64,000 nt of DNA from Brevibacterium zhoupengii. Its GTDB lineage: Bacteria > Actinomycetota > Actinomycetes > Actinomycetales > Brevibacteriaceae. The DNA lies in contig NZ_CP088298.1 in NCBI RefSeq assembly GCF_021117425.1, positions 930,001 through 994,000 of the forward strand, written 5' to 3'. How positions within the stretch are numbered: position 1 is the stretch's first letter; each line of letters begins with the position of its first letter. The notes under the pieces are model-generated. The model made no database searches, was not told where the DNA came from, and saw nothing but the letters and a program-made list of their open reading frames with translations. This document shows positions 1 to 9,541 of the stretch, piece by piece. The translations under genes were made by a program, and so were the position numbers.

Positions 1-460
1 CACCTCACAGGACAGCGGAGCCGACTCCGAATCCGGTGCAGACGGGGCGGCGAGCCAGCCCCATCAGAATTCGAACCCGGGCAGCACCAACGACGGTTCG
101 ACCACGAGCCAGGGACAGTCCACCTCGGCGAACGAGGGCAGCTCCACCACCTCCTCGGCGTCCGATCAGGCCTCCGATCAGACAGGGACCGACCAGGGCA
201 CCGAATCCACCTCCTCCACGGCCACCGGCGACGAGAGCAGCGGAGCAGGAAGCGATTCGAGCTCATCCAACACCGGGGCAGATACCTCCGGCGGCTCGGC
301 AGGCTCCTCTGACTCAGGCGCCAGCTCCGGTTCCCAGGATGGAGCGGGAAGCTCCGGATCCGGCAGCGCAGGATCGAGTGGTTCTGGATCGAGCGGTGCG
401 GGAAGTGGGTCCGCATCGGGCTCGGCCGGAAGTGGAAGCGGCGCGACGGCCGAAGGCTGA
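1..460 (+). CDS. C-terminal tail of a Ser/Gly/Thr-rich low-complexity protein (partial)
   Basis: An open frame enters from the left edge (first full codon at base 2) and stops with TGA at 458-460, giving about 152 residues of C-terminus. The composition is extreme: Ser, Gly, Thr, Ala, Asp and Gln dominate, with almost no hydrophobic residues, and the last 45 residues are nearly all Ser/Gly/Ala. Such tails are typical of disordered linkers or cell-surface/secreted domains, but the folded part lies outside the window, so no function is assigned. The long Arg/Pro-rich frames overlapping it are by-products of its skewed codons. Confidence 0.7.
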   Translation, partial: TSQDSGADSESGADGAASQPHQNSNPGSTNDGSTTSQGQSTSANEGSSTTSSASDQASDQTGTDQGTESTSSTATGDESSGAGSDSSSSNTGADTSGGSAGSSDSGASSGSQDGAGSSGSGSAGSSGSGSSGAGSGSASGSAGSGSGATAEG

Positions 461-687
461 GGACCAGGAATACTTCCAGGGGCCGTCTTGGTTGAACCAG
501 AGAGGGAACCTGGATAGTGTGAAAATTGGCTGCGACAGTCTTCTGCACGTTGCCAGGAACTCGATATCAGGGGAGTCACGGTTGACCCTTCGCTTCAGCA
601 CATGTTGAGGCGTTCTGCTCGTCCTATGATGGATGTAGTGGGCCGGGAAGATGGCTCCCTGTCGCTCAATCGGTTGAAGGAGAAGCT

Positions 688-2175
688 ATGACAAAACACG
701 CTGATCATGAACATCCAGGATTCGATGGCACGAAGCCCTCGACGACCGAATCGGGTGCCACTCGAGAGTCCGACGCGCATTCGCTGAGCGTCGGAGCCGA
801 TGGTCCTCTCCTTCTCCACGACGTCGCACTCGTCGAGAAACTGGCGCGGTTCGACCGCGAACGCGTTCCCGAGCGCAGCCCCCATGCGAAGGGCTCCGGT
901 GCCTTCGGTGAACTCGAGATCACCGCAGACGTCTCCAAGTACACTCGGGCGAAGTTCCTGCAGCAGGGCACGAAGACCCCGATGCTGGCACGGTTCTCCA
1001 CGGTCGCCGGTGAGCTCGGTTCGCCCGACTCCTGGCGCGATGTGCGTGGATTCGCACTCAAGTTCTACACCGAAGACGGCAACTTCGACATGGTGGGAAA
1101 CAACACCCCTGTCTTCTTCGTCCGCGATCCGATGAAGTTCCCCGACTTCATCCACTCCCAGAAGCGCACACCCGATTCGGGACTGCGCAGCAACAACATG
1201 CAGTGGGACTTCTGGTCGCTCTCGCCTGAATCGGCACACCAGGTCACCTACCTCATGGGACCGCGTGGTCTGCCCAAGACCTGGCGGAACATGAACGGCT
1301 ACTCCTCGCACACCTACATGTGGGCCAACGAAGCCGGAGAACGGTTCTGGGTTCAGTACCACTTCCACACCGACCAAGGCGTGGAGAACATGAGCAACGA
1401 AGAAGCCGGCAAGCTCGCCGGTGAGGACGCGGACATCCATCGCCGCGATCTGTTCGATGCGATCGAGCGCGGCGACTACCCGTCCTGGACCGTCAGCGTC
1501 CAGATCATGCCCTACGAAGAGGCCAAGACCTACCGCTTCAACCCCTTCGACCTCACCAAGACCTGGTCGAAGAAGGACTACCCGCTCATGGAGATCGGCA
1601 AGTTCACGCTCAACAAGAACCCGTCGAACCACTTCGCCCAGATCGAGCAGGCTGCATTCAGCCCCTCGAACACCGTGCCGGGCACCGGAATCTCGCCCGA
1701 CAAGATGCTCATGGGCCGTGTCTTCTCCTACCCGGACGCGCAGCGCAACCGCATCGGCACGAACTTCAACCAGCTGCCGGTCAACGCTCCCGTCACGAAG
1801 AACAATTCCTATGACAAGGAAGGTCAGATGGAGTACCACCATTCAGGTGATGCTCCCGTCTACGCCCCCAACTCCTACGGCCGGTCATACCAGGCCGAGG
1901 AGACCCAGGTCGAAGCGCGGTGGGAATCCGATGGTGAGCTGGTCCGCAGCGCCGCCACTCTGCACGCAGAGGACGACGACTTCGGTCAGGCACACACACT
2001 GATCCGCGAGGTCTACTCCGAAGAGGAGCGTCAGGGTCTCATCGAGACCGTCGTCGGTGCACTCAAGGACGGCGTGGAAGAGCCCGTGCTCTCCAACGTC
2101 TTCCAGTACTGGCGCAATATCGATGAAGAGGTCGGCCGCGCTATCGAGGACAAATACAAGTCCGAGACTGCGTGA
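688..2175 (+). CDS. katA: Heme catalase (monofunctional, small-subunit type)
   Basis: Cytoplasmic haem catalase, 495 residues, the usual size for clade 3 enzymes, disproportionating hydrogen peroxide to water and oxygen. The distal His is at residue 66 (in the segment [14 protein letters not shown]), the active-site Asn lies in [12 protein letters not shown] near residue 138, and the proximal haem-ligand Tyr is residue 348 in [15 protein letters not shown] good ribosome site (GAAGGAG) precedes ATG 688. It is monocistronic: a 227-base upstream gap holds a TATGAT -10-like hexamer at 625-630, and a perfect hairpin follows. The family assignment is secure; the exact symbol is by analogy. Confidence 0.96.
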   Translation: MTKHADHEHPGFDGTKPSTTESGATRESDAHSLSVGADGPLLLHDVALVEKLARFDRERVPERSPHAKGSGAFGELEITADVSKYTRAKFLQQGTKTPMLARFSTVAGELGSPDSWRDVRGFALKFYTEDGNFDMVGNNTPVFFVRDPMKFPDFIHSQKRTPDSGLRSNNMQWDFWSLSPESAHQVTYLMGPRGLPKTWRNMNGYSSHTYMWANEAGERFWVQYHFHTDQGVENMSNEEAGKLAGEDADIHRRDLFDAIERGDYPSWTVSVQIMPYEEAKTYRFNPFDLTKTWSKKDYPLMEIGKFTLNKNPSNHFAQIEQAAFSPSNTVPGTGISPDKMLMGRVFSYPDAQRNRIGTNFNQLPVNAPVTKNNSYDKEGQMEYHHSGDAPVYAPNSYGRSYQAEETQVEARWESDGELVRSAATLHAEDDDFGQAHTLIREVYSEEERQGLIETVVGALKDGVEEPVLSNVFQYWRNIDEEVGRAIEDKYKSETA

Positions 2176-2212
2176 GTCGGTAGGCGGGGTGAACTCCGCC
2201 GTCTGAGCACAC

Positions 2213-2272
2213 AGCAACCCTCCGGGAGCTGAGCCACTTCGCTACACGTGGCTCAGCTCCCGGAGGGTTGCT
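2213..2272. terminator. Bidirectional terminator hairpin, 25-bp perfect stem
   Basis: Arms 2213-2237 and 2248-2272 are perfectly complementary over 25 bp around a 10-nt loop. It lies between the convergent catalase and permease genes, 38 bases after the catalase stop and 16 bases before the permease stop. There is no T tract, which is common for actinobacterial terminators. Confidence 0.85.
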
Positions 2273-2287
2273 GGCGTCTGTGCGAGC

Positions 2288-3856
2288 TCAGTCGTCGATC
2301 TCGTCGAGCAGCTTCTTCTCGTCGATGGCCAGCTGCTCCTTGTCGAGGTGCTGCATGAAGTGCTTCTTCCCCCTGGCGTACCAGAGCACCACGCTGATGA
2401 TGAGCACCGCAAGAACCGCGATAGGGGAGTAGTTGAACGTCGAGATTGTGATCGGCAACGTGGGCGGCAGGACGAACAGGATGCAGATCAGGATCACCCA
2501 GACGACAGCGACCCACCCGATGATCGCGCTCCAGTGGCCCAGATTCCACGGACCCGGCTTGAACGAGTCGCCCTTGAGCCTGCGCAGCAGCACGGGGGCA
2601 ACATAGGCGATGTAGAGCCCGATCACCGCCACACTCGTCACCGCCAGGTAAGCGGTCTCATTGAACAGCGCAGGCACCGTCAGCACCGAGGACAGCACGA
2701 TGCACAGCCAGATCGAGTTCGTGGGAGTACCCGTGCGTGGGTTGACCTTCTTCCAGTACTTGGACCCGGGAATCGCATCATCGCGGGAGAACGCGTAGCT
2801 CATCCGCGAGTTCGCCGTCACCGATGCCATGCCGCAGAAGAACTGTGCGCCGCAGACGATGAAGAGCAGGAACTTCGCCATCGTCGGATTGTTCAGGGCA
2901 TCGAGGAACACCTGCGCCGGCGGCAGTCCCGTCGCCGTGGCATTGAGGGCGGTCAGCCCTGCCTCCGAACCGTCCTGGATGGCGGCAGTGATCGAATACA
3001 GCAGGATCCAACCGCCGATGATTGAGATCAGCACGCTCATGACGATGCCCTTAGGTGCTGCGATCGAGGCGTTCTTCGTCTCCTCGGCCACGTGCGCCGA
3101 AGCGTCATAGCCGGTGTACGTGTACTGAGCCATCAGCAGGCCCATGAGGAAGACGAAGGGCATGAACGTGAACCCGGTTTCGTTGTGCCAGGCTGTCATG
3201 GTCCAACTGAACGACTGGTGCTTCGTGGGCATGATCCACAGGGCAGCGACGATGATGAGCACACCGACGATATGCCACCAGGCAGAGACGCCCGAGAGCA
3301 GATTGACCAGGTTGACCCCGAAGGTGTTGAGCAGGCCGTGCAGGGTGATGATGACGAGGAACAGGATGAAGGTGTTGAGTGCTGTGGGCACGACACCGAA
3401 GGTCAGCGCCGCGAAGGCCATCATGGTCGTGGCTGCTCCGTAGTCGATGGCCGCAGTCACGGCCACCTCGCCGAGGAAGTTGAACCATCCGACGTACCAG
3501 GCCCAATGCCGTTTGTTGCGTTTGGCGAGGCGACCGGCCCAGAAGTACAGCCCACCGGCCGTTGGGTACTTCGAACACACCTCGGCCATGGCCAACGCCA
3601 CGCAGAGGACGAAGACGCCGACCAGGGGCCAGCCGATCGTGATCGCAGCCGGTCCGCCCGACCCCAGCGCGATGCTGTAGGAGGTGATGCAGCCGGCGAG
3701 GATCGAGATGATGGAGAAGGAGACGGCGAAATTGCCGAAGCCCGACATTCCACGTTTGAGTTCCTGTTTGTACCCGAGCTCGGCAAGGCTGGCCTCATCG
3801 GCGCTGAGTGCCGGGCCTGGTGTCGGGTCGTCGGGTGGTGCGGCTTCATTGCTCAT
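2288..3856 (-). CDS. APC-family amino acid/amine permease
   Basis: Inner-membrane secondary transporter of the amino acid-polyamine-organocation superfamily, 522 residues from the chosen ATG at 3856. Residues 1-35 are a hydrophilic tail rich in Asp and Pro; then come about 12-14 hydrophobic segments beginning with GFGNFAVSFSIISILAG, a motif typical of GABA/choline/ethanolamine-type permeases. A longer frame reaches 4024, but its first 56 residues are Arg-rich and unlike the family. It is divergent from the gamma-glutamyl ligase at 4311, which suggests it imports the amine consumed by that operon. The substrate is inferred from context. Confidence 0.88.
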   Translation of the reverse strand: MSNEAAPPDDPTPGPALSADEASLAELGYKQELKRGMSGFGNFAVSFSIISILAGCITSYSIALGSGGPAAITIGWPLVGVFVLCVALAMAEVCSKYPTAGGLYFWAGRLAKRNKRHWAWYVGWFNFLGEVAVTAAIDYGAATTMMAFAALTFGVVPTALNTFILFLVIITLHGLLNTFGVNLVNLLSGVSAWWHIVGVLIIVAALWIMPTKHQSFSWTMTAWHNETGFTFMPFVFLMGLLMAQYTYTGYDASAHVAEETKNASIAAPKGIVMSVLISIIGGWILLYSITAAIQDGSEAGLTALNATATGLPPAQVFLDALNNPTMAKFLLFIVCGAQFFCGMASVTANSRMSYAFSRDDAIPGSKYWKKVNPRTGTPTNSIWLCIVLSSVLTVPALFNETAYLAVTSVAVIGLYIAYVAPVLLRRLKGDSFKPGPWNLGHWSAIIGWVAVVWVILICILFVLPPTLPITISTFNYSPIAVLAVLIISVVLWYARGKKHFMQHLDKEQLAIDEKKLLDEIDD

Positions 3857-4310
3857 GGAGAACACCGTTCTTCTCGAAATGATTGCTTCCAGAGGGCTCG
3901 GTCCACGGTCCCGAAGCGGTCGTCGCTGACCGATCGGCATCGTCGGGATCAGGCCCCTCGTCGGGCGCAGGCCCCGAGACCGGCGCATGCGGAAGGCACG
4001 AAAATAGTGCGTGACGCAGTTCACAACTCTGTTCTGTCGTTGAGCTTCTCACCGCGGAAATGGTTTGTCAATAGGTGTTTGTGTAGACCTCAAAGCCGCA
4101 TTGTCCCCAATTTCATGTGGACTGTTGCGCATCAATGGTTCGGTGACATACCTTAAATATGAGAGTCTTCCTGAACCCCTGCAAGCCACCGATGTCTCAG
4201 ACAACCGACTTCCCACGCCACCACTGCAGCGAAGCGTGATCACCGCAGGAATGCAGACCGTCGCAAAGATGCGCACGCGTCACCTGGGCGTGCTACCGAA
4301 AAGAGGAACC
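3857..4310. promoter_or_regulatory. Divergent promoter region, permease / gamma-glutamyl ligase operon
   Basis: A 454-base non-coding gap between two divergent gene starts, more AT-rich than its surroundings around 4000-4170. It should carry both promoters and the target of the GntR regulator encoded at the end of the operon. The only symmetrical elements I see are short: TGCGT-G-ACGCA at 4008-4018 and a loose inverted repeat around 4091-4130 (CGCATTGTCC against GGACTGTTGCG). Neither is strong enough to call an operator. No RNA element is recognised. Confidence 0.5.
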
Positions 4311-5675
4311 ATGAGCGTGACTTCATCAGACCTGACCCTGGAGCAGCTGCAGGCAGAGATCGCCGCCGGCCGCGTCGATACCGTGCTCGTCGCCGCCACA
4401 GACATGCAGGGCAGGCTCCAGGGCAAAAGGATCACCGGACGGTTCTTCATCGACGAGGTGATGGACAACGGCACCGAAGGCTGCAACTACCTCATGGCCG
4501 CCGACGTGGAGATGAACACCGTCGACGGCTACGAACTCACCTCCTGGGAACGCGGCTACGGCGACCTCATGTTCGTCCCCGACTACTCGACCCTGCGCCG
4601 CATCCCCTGGCACCCGGCGACCGTGATGGTCCAATGCGACCTGGCCTTCCTCGACGGATCACCGCTGAGCGTGTCACCACGACAGGTGCTCAAGGCTCAG
4701 CTGGAGCGCCTCTCGACGCTCGGCTACGCACCCATCGGCGCCACGGAACTCGAATTCGCCCTCTACAACACCGGCTACCGCGAGGCGATGGGCAATGACT
4801 ATCGGAACCTCGAAGCCGCCAGCACCTACAACATCGACTACTCGCTCTTCGGCACCGGCCAGGTCGAAGGCTACCTGCGACGCCTGCGCAATGAGATGGA
4901 CGGCGCCGGCCTCTACACCGAAAGCGCGAAGGGCGAATGCAACCTCGGTCAGCTCGAGGTCGGCTTCCGATACACCGACATGCTCACCACGTGCGACAAC
5001 CACGTCGTCTACAAACTCGGTGCCAAGGAGATCGCAGACCAGGAGGGTAAGTCGGTGACCTTCATGGCCAAGCCCAACGACCGCGAAGGCAGCTCCTGCC
5101 ACATCCACATGAGCCTCAGCGACACCAACGGAACACCGGTCTTCCCTGCAGGCCACGGCACTGAGATGTCCGAGACGATGAAGCACTTCGTTGCCGGCGT
5201 CGTCTCCACTCAGCACGACTTCACCTATCTCTACGCCCCGAACATCAACTCCTACAAACGCTTCGCCGACGGCTCCTTCGCCCCCACCGCCGTCGGCTGG
5301 GGATGGGACAACCGAACCTGTGCCGTGCGCATCGTTGGCCACGGCCCGGCACTGCGCTTCGAACAGCGGGTCCCCGGCGCCGACGCCAACCCCTACATCG
5401 CGACCGCGGCTCTCATCGCCGCCGGAATCCACGGAATCGAGAACAAACTCGAACTGCCCGAGGCCCTTGAGGGCAATGCCTACACACAGGACGTGCGGAG
5501 CATTCCGCGACGCCTCCACGACTCCGTGGCCGCCTTCGGATCCTCCGACATCGCCCGCAGCGCCTTCGGCGACGAGGTCGTGGACCATTACACCCACGCG
5601 GGCAAAGTGGAGGTGGCGGCCTTCGACGCAGCGGTCACCGATTGGGAGGTCCGGCGTGGCTTCGAACGACTCTGA
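4311..5675 (+). CDS. Glutamine-synthetase-like gamma-glutamyl-amine ligase (PuuA/GlnA4 type)
   Basis: ATP-dependent ligase of the glutamine synthetase family, 454 residues, predicted to join glutamate to a small amine rather than ammonia. The catalytic domain shows the metal/ATP motifs ATELEF, AKGECNLGQLE, GSSCHIHMSL and WDNRTCAVRIVG. The adenylylation Tyr of true GlnA is absent: the matching segment reads VGWGWDNRTC, as in PuuA-like enzymes. ATG 4311 was chosen for its ribosome site (AAGAGG); the open frame extends to 4065, but the extra part is unlike the family. Its 3' end overlaps the next gene, which encodes a gamma-glutamyl hydrolase, so the pair makes and later cleaves the gamma-glutamyl bond. 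Confidence 0.88.
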   Translation: MSVTSSDLTLEQLQAEIAAGRVDTVLVAATDMQGRLQGKRITGRFFIDEVMDNGTEGCNYLMAADVEMNTVDGYELTSWERGYGDLMFVPDYSTLRRIPWHPATVMVQCDLAFLDGSPLSVSPRQVLKAQLERLSTLGYAPIGATELEFALYNTGYREAMGNDYRNLEAASTYNIDYSLFGTGQVEGYLRRLRNEMDGAGLYTESAKGECNLGQLEVGFRYTDMLTTCDNHVVYKLGAKEIADQEGKSVTFMAKPNDREGSSCHIHMSLSDTNGTPVFPAGHGTEMSETMKHFVAGVVSTQHDFTYLYAPNINSYKRFADGSFAPTAVGWGWDNRTCAVRIVGHGPALRFEQRVPGADANPYIATAALIAAGIHGIENKLELPEALEGNAYTQDVRSIPRRLHDSVAAFGSSDIARSAFGDEVVDHYTHAGKVEVAAFDAAVTDWEVRRGFERL

Positions 5676-6471
5676 CCAGAACCCAGCCGCTGACCCAGGA
5701 ACCAGCCGACCGCTCATCGGCCTGCCCACCTACTACGGTCGCGGCCGATTCGGAGTCTGGGACCGTGATGCCGCGTTCCTGCCCAGCGTCTACGTCACCG
5801 CCGTCACGCGCGCCGGTGGCCGCGTCGTCCTCCTGCCACCGGAAGATCCGTGGACGCTTGCCGAGGTGGCTGAACTCGACGGCATCATCCTCACCGGCGG
5901 CGATGACGTCGACCCCGCCCTCTACGATGCTAAGGCCCATCCCCGCACCCAGGCGCCCAATGTGCGTCGCGATTCCTTCGAGACCACCCTGTACCGTCAT
6001 GCCCGCACCGCGAATGTGCCGGTGTTCGCGATCTGCCGCGGCGCCCAGATCGTCAACACCGTCCACGGCGGAACCCTGCACCAGCACGTGCCCGACCTTG
6101 CGGGCTACGGCGCTCACGAGGCAGAGAAGAAGGACGAATTCGCCGAGGTGGCCGTGACGACTGCGCCCGACACCGCCGTAGCCAGCCTGCTCGGAACCGG
6201 TGCCACAGTCAGGTGCCATCATCACCAGGCCATCGACCGCCTCGGCGATGGCCTGATCGTCAGCGCACACGCCGCCGACGGGTGCATCGAGGCACTGGAA
6301 ACCCCGGACGGGTCGATGCTCGCGGTGCAGTGGCACCCTGAGGAGACGCTCGAGGATCTGCGCCTGTTCACCGGACTCGTAGAGGCTGCCGCCCGGCGCG
6401 CAAAGAAGACGAAACCCGCACCACCACTGAACACCACGACACCACAGACGAAAGCGGAGGCCCACCGATGA
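5656..6471 (+). CDS. puuD: Gamma-glutamyl-gamma-aminobutyrate hydrolase-like enzyme (peptidase C26)
   Basis: Class I glutamine-amidotransferase-fold hydrolase, 271 residues, releasing glutamate from a gamma-glutamyl acid. The nucleophile Cys127 sits in [11 protein letters not shown]; the His227 and Glu229 partners are in VQWHPEE. The GTG start at 5656 has a good GGGAGGT site and lies inside the last 20 bases of the ligase gene; the frame stays open far upstream only because of the overlapping gene. The stop overlaps the next start by ATGA, so translation is coupled. In the PuuABCD scheme this is the last step, regenerating glutamate. The exact substrate depends on which amine the ligase uses. 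Confidence 0.88.
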   Translation: MASNDSDQNPAADPGTSRPLIGLPTYYGRGRFGVWDRDAAFLPSVYVTAVTRAGGRVVLLPPEDPWTLAEVAELDGIILTGGDDVDPALYDAKAHPRTQAPNVRRDSFETTLYRHARTANVPVFAICRGAQIVNTVHGGTLHQHVPDLAGYGAHEAEKKDEFAEVAVTTAPDTAVASLLGTGATVRCHHHQAIDRLGDGLIVSAHAADGCIEALETPDGSMLAVQWHPEETLEDLRLFTGLVEAAARRAKKTKPAPPLNTTTPQTKAEAHR

Positions 6472-7820
6472 CCGAAGTGATCAACCCCGCGACCGAGGAG
6501 CTCATCACCTCGGTCGAATCGCACAGCGCCGAGGCGACGAAGGACGCGATCGGTCGGGCCGCCGACGCCTTCACCCGGTGGCGGACCACGGCACCAGCCG
6601 AGCGAGCCGAACTGCTGCGCGCCTTCGCCCGCGCCGTCGACGCCGATATCGACAACCTCGCACAGCTCGAAGTCGCCGAGGCCGGACACACCATCGGCAA
6701 CGCCCGGGGCGAGGCCGGAAACGTCCGCGACGTCCTCAACTACTTCGCCGGGGGAGTCGAGCGCCACCTCGGCGATCAGATACCAGTGGCCGGGGGAGTC
6801 AACGTCACCTTCAACGAACCACTCGGAGTCGTCGGCATCATCGTGCCGTGGAACTTCCCGATGCCGATCGCCGGCTGGGGCTTCGCGCCGGCACTCGCCG
6901 CGGGCAACACCGTGGTCCTCAAACCCGCCGAGCTGACCCCGCTGACGGCGATCCGCCTCGGCGAACTGGCCCTGCAGGCCGGGATCCCCGACGGAGTCTT
7001 CCAGGTCATCCCCGGCAAGGGCTCGGTCGTCGGACAGACGTTCACCGATGATTCCAGGGTCGCGAAGATCGTGTTCACCGGATCGAGCGCGGTGGGCGAG
7101 AAGATCATGGCCGACGCGGCCAAGACGATGAAGCGCACGACACTGGAACTCGGCGGCAAGTCCGCGAACATCGTCTTCGACGACGCCGACCTCGAACTCG
7201 CCGCAGCCACTGCACCCTACGGAGTCTTCGACAACGCCGGCCAGGACTGCTGCGCGCGCTCGCGCATCCTCGTCCACGACTCCGTCTTCGACCGTTTCAT
7301 GGAACTCCTCGAACCCGCAGTCTCCGGAGTCGTCGTCACCGACCCCAGCAGCGAAGAGGCAGAGATGGGTCCACTCATTTCCGCCGGCCACCACGAGAGC
7401 GTGGCCAGCTTCCTCGACGGCGTCGACATCGCCTTCACCGGCAGCGCCCCCAGTGGCGCCGGCTATTGGATGGCACCGACGGTCGTGCTTCCGAAGTCAC
7501 CGCTCGATCGCATCGTCACCGAGGAGGTGTTCGGTCCCGTCGTCACCGTCCAGCGCTTTCGTGACGAAGCCGAGGCGATCACCATGGCCAACGATTCGCC
7601 CTACGGCCTCTCGGGCTCGATCTGGACCCGCGATGTGGGCCGCGGACTGCGGGTCGCCCGGGGCGTCGACTCCGGAGCCCTGTCACTGAACTCCCATTCC
7701 GCGGTGCGCTACTCGACCCCGTTCGGCGGGTTCAAACGCTCCGGCATCGGCCGCGAACTCGGCCCCCACGCGATGGACTCATTCACGGAGACGAAGAACC
7801 TCTTCATCGCCACCGACTGA
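6468..7820 (+). CDS. NAD(P)-dependent aldehyde dehydrogenase
   Basis: ALDH-superfamily enzyme, 450 residues, slightly shorter than the usual 475-500 because the N-terminus is brief. The Rossmann motif [11 protein letters not shown], the general base Glu227 in LELGGKSAN and the nucleophile Cys261 in NAGQDCC are all present. It overlaps the hydrolase gene by ATGA and is followed by an SDR. In this operon it would oxidise a gamma-glutamyl aldehyde to the acid cleaved by the hydrolase (inferred). Confidence 0.92.
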   Translation: MTEVINPATEELITSVESHSAEATKDAIGRAADAFTRWRTTAPAERAELLRAFARAVDADIDNLAQLEVAEAGHTIGNARGEAGNVRDVLNYFAGGVERHLGDQIPVAGGVNVTFNEPLGVVGIIVPWNFPMPIAGWGFAPALAAGNTVVLKPAELTPLTAIRLGELALQAGIPDGVFQVIPGKGSVVGQTFTDDSRVAKIVFTGSSAVGEKIMADAAKTMKRTTLELGGKSANIVFDDADLELAAATAPYGVFDNAGQDCCARSRILVHDSVFDRFMELLEPAVSGVVVTDPSSEEAEMGPLISAGHHESVASFLDGVDIAFTGSAPSGAGYWMAPTVVLPKSPLDRIVTEEVFGPVVTVQRFRDEAEAITMANDSPYGLSGSIWTRDVGRGLRVARGVDSGALSLNSHSAVRYSTPFGGFKRSGIGRELGPHAMDSFTETKNLFIATD

Positions 7821-7868
7821 GCAGCCTCAACCTCCCCACGAACACCACCACCAGGCAAAGGACACACC

Positions 7869-8669
7869 ATGAACGACACAGCAGTCGGGGACAACCAGAT
7901 CATCTGCCAGCGCCTTCCGGGACGCACAGCCGTCGTCACCGGAGGCGCCAGCGGCATCGGGCTGGCCACCGCGAAACGCCTCGCCTCTGAAGGCGCGAAC
8001 ATCGTCATCGCCGACACCAACGCAGACTCAGGAACAGCCGCCGCCGAGGCGGTCGGGGGCCTCTTCGTGCCCACCGACGTCACCGACGCGGACCAGGTGG
8101 AGAACCTGTTCCAGACGGCCTTCGACACCTACGGCAGCGTGGACGTCGCCTTCAACAATGCGGGAGTCTCCCCACCGGCGGACGCCTCGATCACGGAGAC
8201 AGACCTCGACGTGTGGCGCAAGGTCCAGGACATCAACCTCACCTCGGTCTACCTGTGCTCGAAGGCAGCGCTCAAACACATGCGCAGACAGGGCCGCGGA
8301 TCGATCATCAACACGGCCTCGTTCGTCGCACTCATGGGCTCGGCGACCTCCCAGATCTCCTACACCGCGTCGAAGGGCGGGGTGCTGGCCATGTCACGGG
8401 AACTCGGCGTGGAGTTCGCGAAGGAAGGCATCCGCGTCAACGCACTGTGCCCGGGACCGGTGAACACCGAGCTGCTGCGCGAACTCTTCGCCAAGGACCC
8501 GGAGATGGCGGCCAGACGTCTGGTGCATGTGCCGATGGGACGCTTCGCCGAGGCGTCCGAGATGGCCGCCGCCGTGGCCTTCCTGGCCAGCGACGATGCC
8601 TCATTCGTCACCGCCCAGTCGTTCACCGTCGACGGAGGGCTGACCAACGCCTACACGACCCCGCTGTGA
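7869..8669 (+). CDS. Short-chain dehydrogenase/reductase (SDR)
   Basis: Classical SDR, 266 residues. The cofactor motif TGGASGIG is near residue 21, followed by NNAGVS, the catalytic YTASK and the family-typical VNALCPGPVNTELL, with a C-terminal VDGGLTNAY. It lies 48 bases after the aldehyde dehydrogenase, in the same direction and evidently in the same operon. It stands where the classical putrescine route has an amine oxidase (PuuB). An NAD-dependent alcohol dehydrogenation of a gamma-glutamylated amino alcohol would explain this, but that role is inferred. Confidence 0.9.
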   Translation: MNDTAVGDNQIICQRLPGRTAVVTGGASGIGLATAKRLASEGANIVIADTNADSGTAAAEAVGGLFVPTDVTDADQVENLFQTAFDTYGSVDVAFNNAGVSPPADASITETDLDVWRKVQDINLTSVYLCSKAALKHMRRQGRGSIINTASFVALMGSATSQISYTASKGGVLAMSRELGVEFAKEGIRVNALCPGPVNTELLRELFAKDPEMAARRLVHVPMGRFAEASEMAAAVAFLASDDASFVTAQSFTVDGGLTNAYTTPL

Positions 8670-8726
8670 GCAGGGATAGCATGATGTCGAGTGACACAGC
8701 ATTGACATGAGACGACGGGAACGCGA

Positions 8727-9500
8727 GTGACTCAGGCAGATGAAGCGCAGGCCTCCGGCAGCCAGGTGACGGCGCTGCGTGCCATCGCCCCTGCCCGCTC
8801 GGGCAACATCTTCGAGGAGACGATCGAGTGTCTGCTCCAGATCATCCGCCTCGGGATCATCCCGCCGGGTCAGCGCTTCCCACCCGAACGCGAACTCGCC
8901 GAGCAGCTGAGGGTCTCCCGCGCGACCCTGCGTGAGGCGATCTCGGAGCTGCAGACCGCCGGCTGGGTCAATGTTCGTCGAGGTCGTGGCGGCGGAACGT
9001 TCGTCTCCAGCACTCCCGCAGGCGGCTGGGCTCCTGCCTCTGGCTCCGATGCGGGTGCACACCTCGGTGCCGAATTCTCCGCGGTGGAGGTCGAGGACAC
9101 CCTGACCTGGCGTCGTGTCATCGAGATGGGCGTCGCCGAGGTGGCCGCGGGGCAGGATCTCACCGCACCCCAACGGGGCCAGCTGGCTGCCGCCATGGAC
9201 GCGAGCCGGCAGTCGAGTCTGGCCGAATACCGTCGCTTGGACTCTCAGCTGCATCTGACTTGGGCACAGGTCACCGGGTCGCCGAGCCTGGTGCGCTCCA
9301 TGGTCGAGAGCAGGACCCGGGCGAACAAACTGCTTGAGCGGATCCCGATGATCGAACCCAACCTCGTCCATTCCCACGACCAGCATCAGCGCATCCACAA
9401 TGCGATCCTCGGCGGAGACGCAGCCGCGGCCCGCGCAGCCATGGCCGAGCATCTTGACGGCACCGCCGCACTGCTGCGCGGCTTCCTCGTAGAACCCTGA
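8727..9500 (+). CDS. GntR/FadR-family transcriptional regulator
   Basis: One-component DNA-binding regulator, 257 residues. The winged-helix domain (about residues 30-95) reads IIPPGQRFPPERELAEQLRVSRATLREAISELQTAGWV, the GntR signature; a helical FCD ligand-binding domain follows. Translation starts with GTG at 8727. It is the last gene of the gamma-glutamyl operon and likely senses an intermediate and acts on the 3857-4310 promoter region; site and ligand are unknown. Confidence 0.92.
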   Translation: MTQADEAQASGSQVTALRAIAPARSGNIFEETIECLLQIIRLGIIPPGQRFPPERELAEQLRVSRATLREAISELQTAGWVNVRRGRGGGTFVSSTPAGGWAPASGSDAGAHLGAEFSAVEVEDTLTWRRVIEMGVAEVAAGQDLTAPQRGQLAAAMDASRQSSLAEYRRLDSQLHLTWAQVTGSPSLVRSMVESRTRANKLLERIPMIEPNLVHSHDQHQRIHNAILGGDAAAARAAMAEHLDGTAALLRGFLVEP

Positions 9501-9541
9501 CCACGAGAGGGCCCCTGACCACGGGCAGCCTCGAGGCGAGC

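Noticed and set aside
36..608. Long Arg/Pro-rich frame at the left end and its opposite-strand partner
   Set aside because: They are frame shadows of the Ser/Gly-rich tail; composition is non-biological and there is no ribosome site.
595..1842. 415-residue frame opposite the catalase
   Set aside because: Antisense shadow of a clear catalase gene with strong GC third-position bias; no domain features.
3092..4156. Long plus-strand frame opposite the permease
   Set aside because: His/Asp/Glu-rich antisense of hydrophobic helices; no start signal or homology features.
4311..9500. Complete putrescine (Puu) pathway
   Set aside because: No PuuB-like amine oxidase and no PuuE aminotransferase in the operon; the SDR is unexplained by that route.
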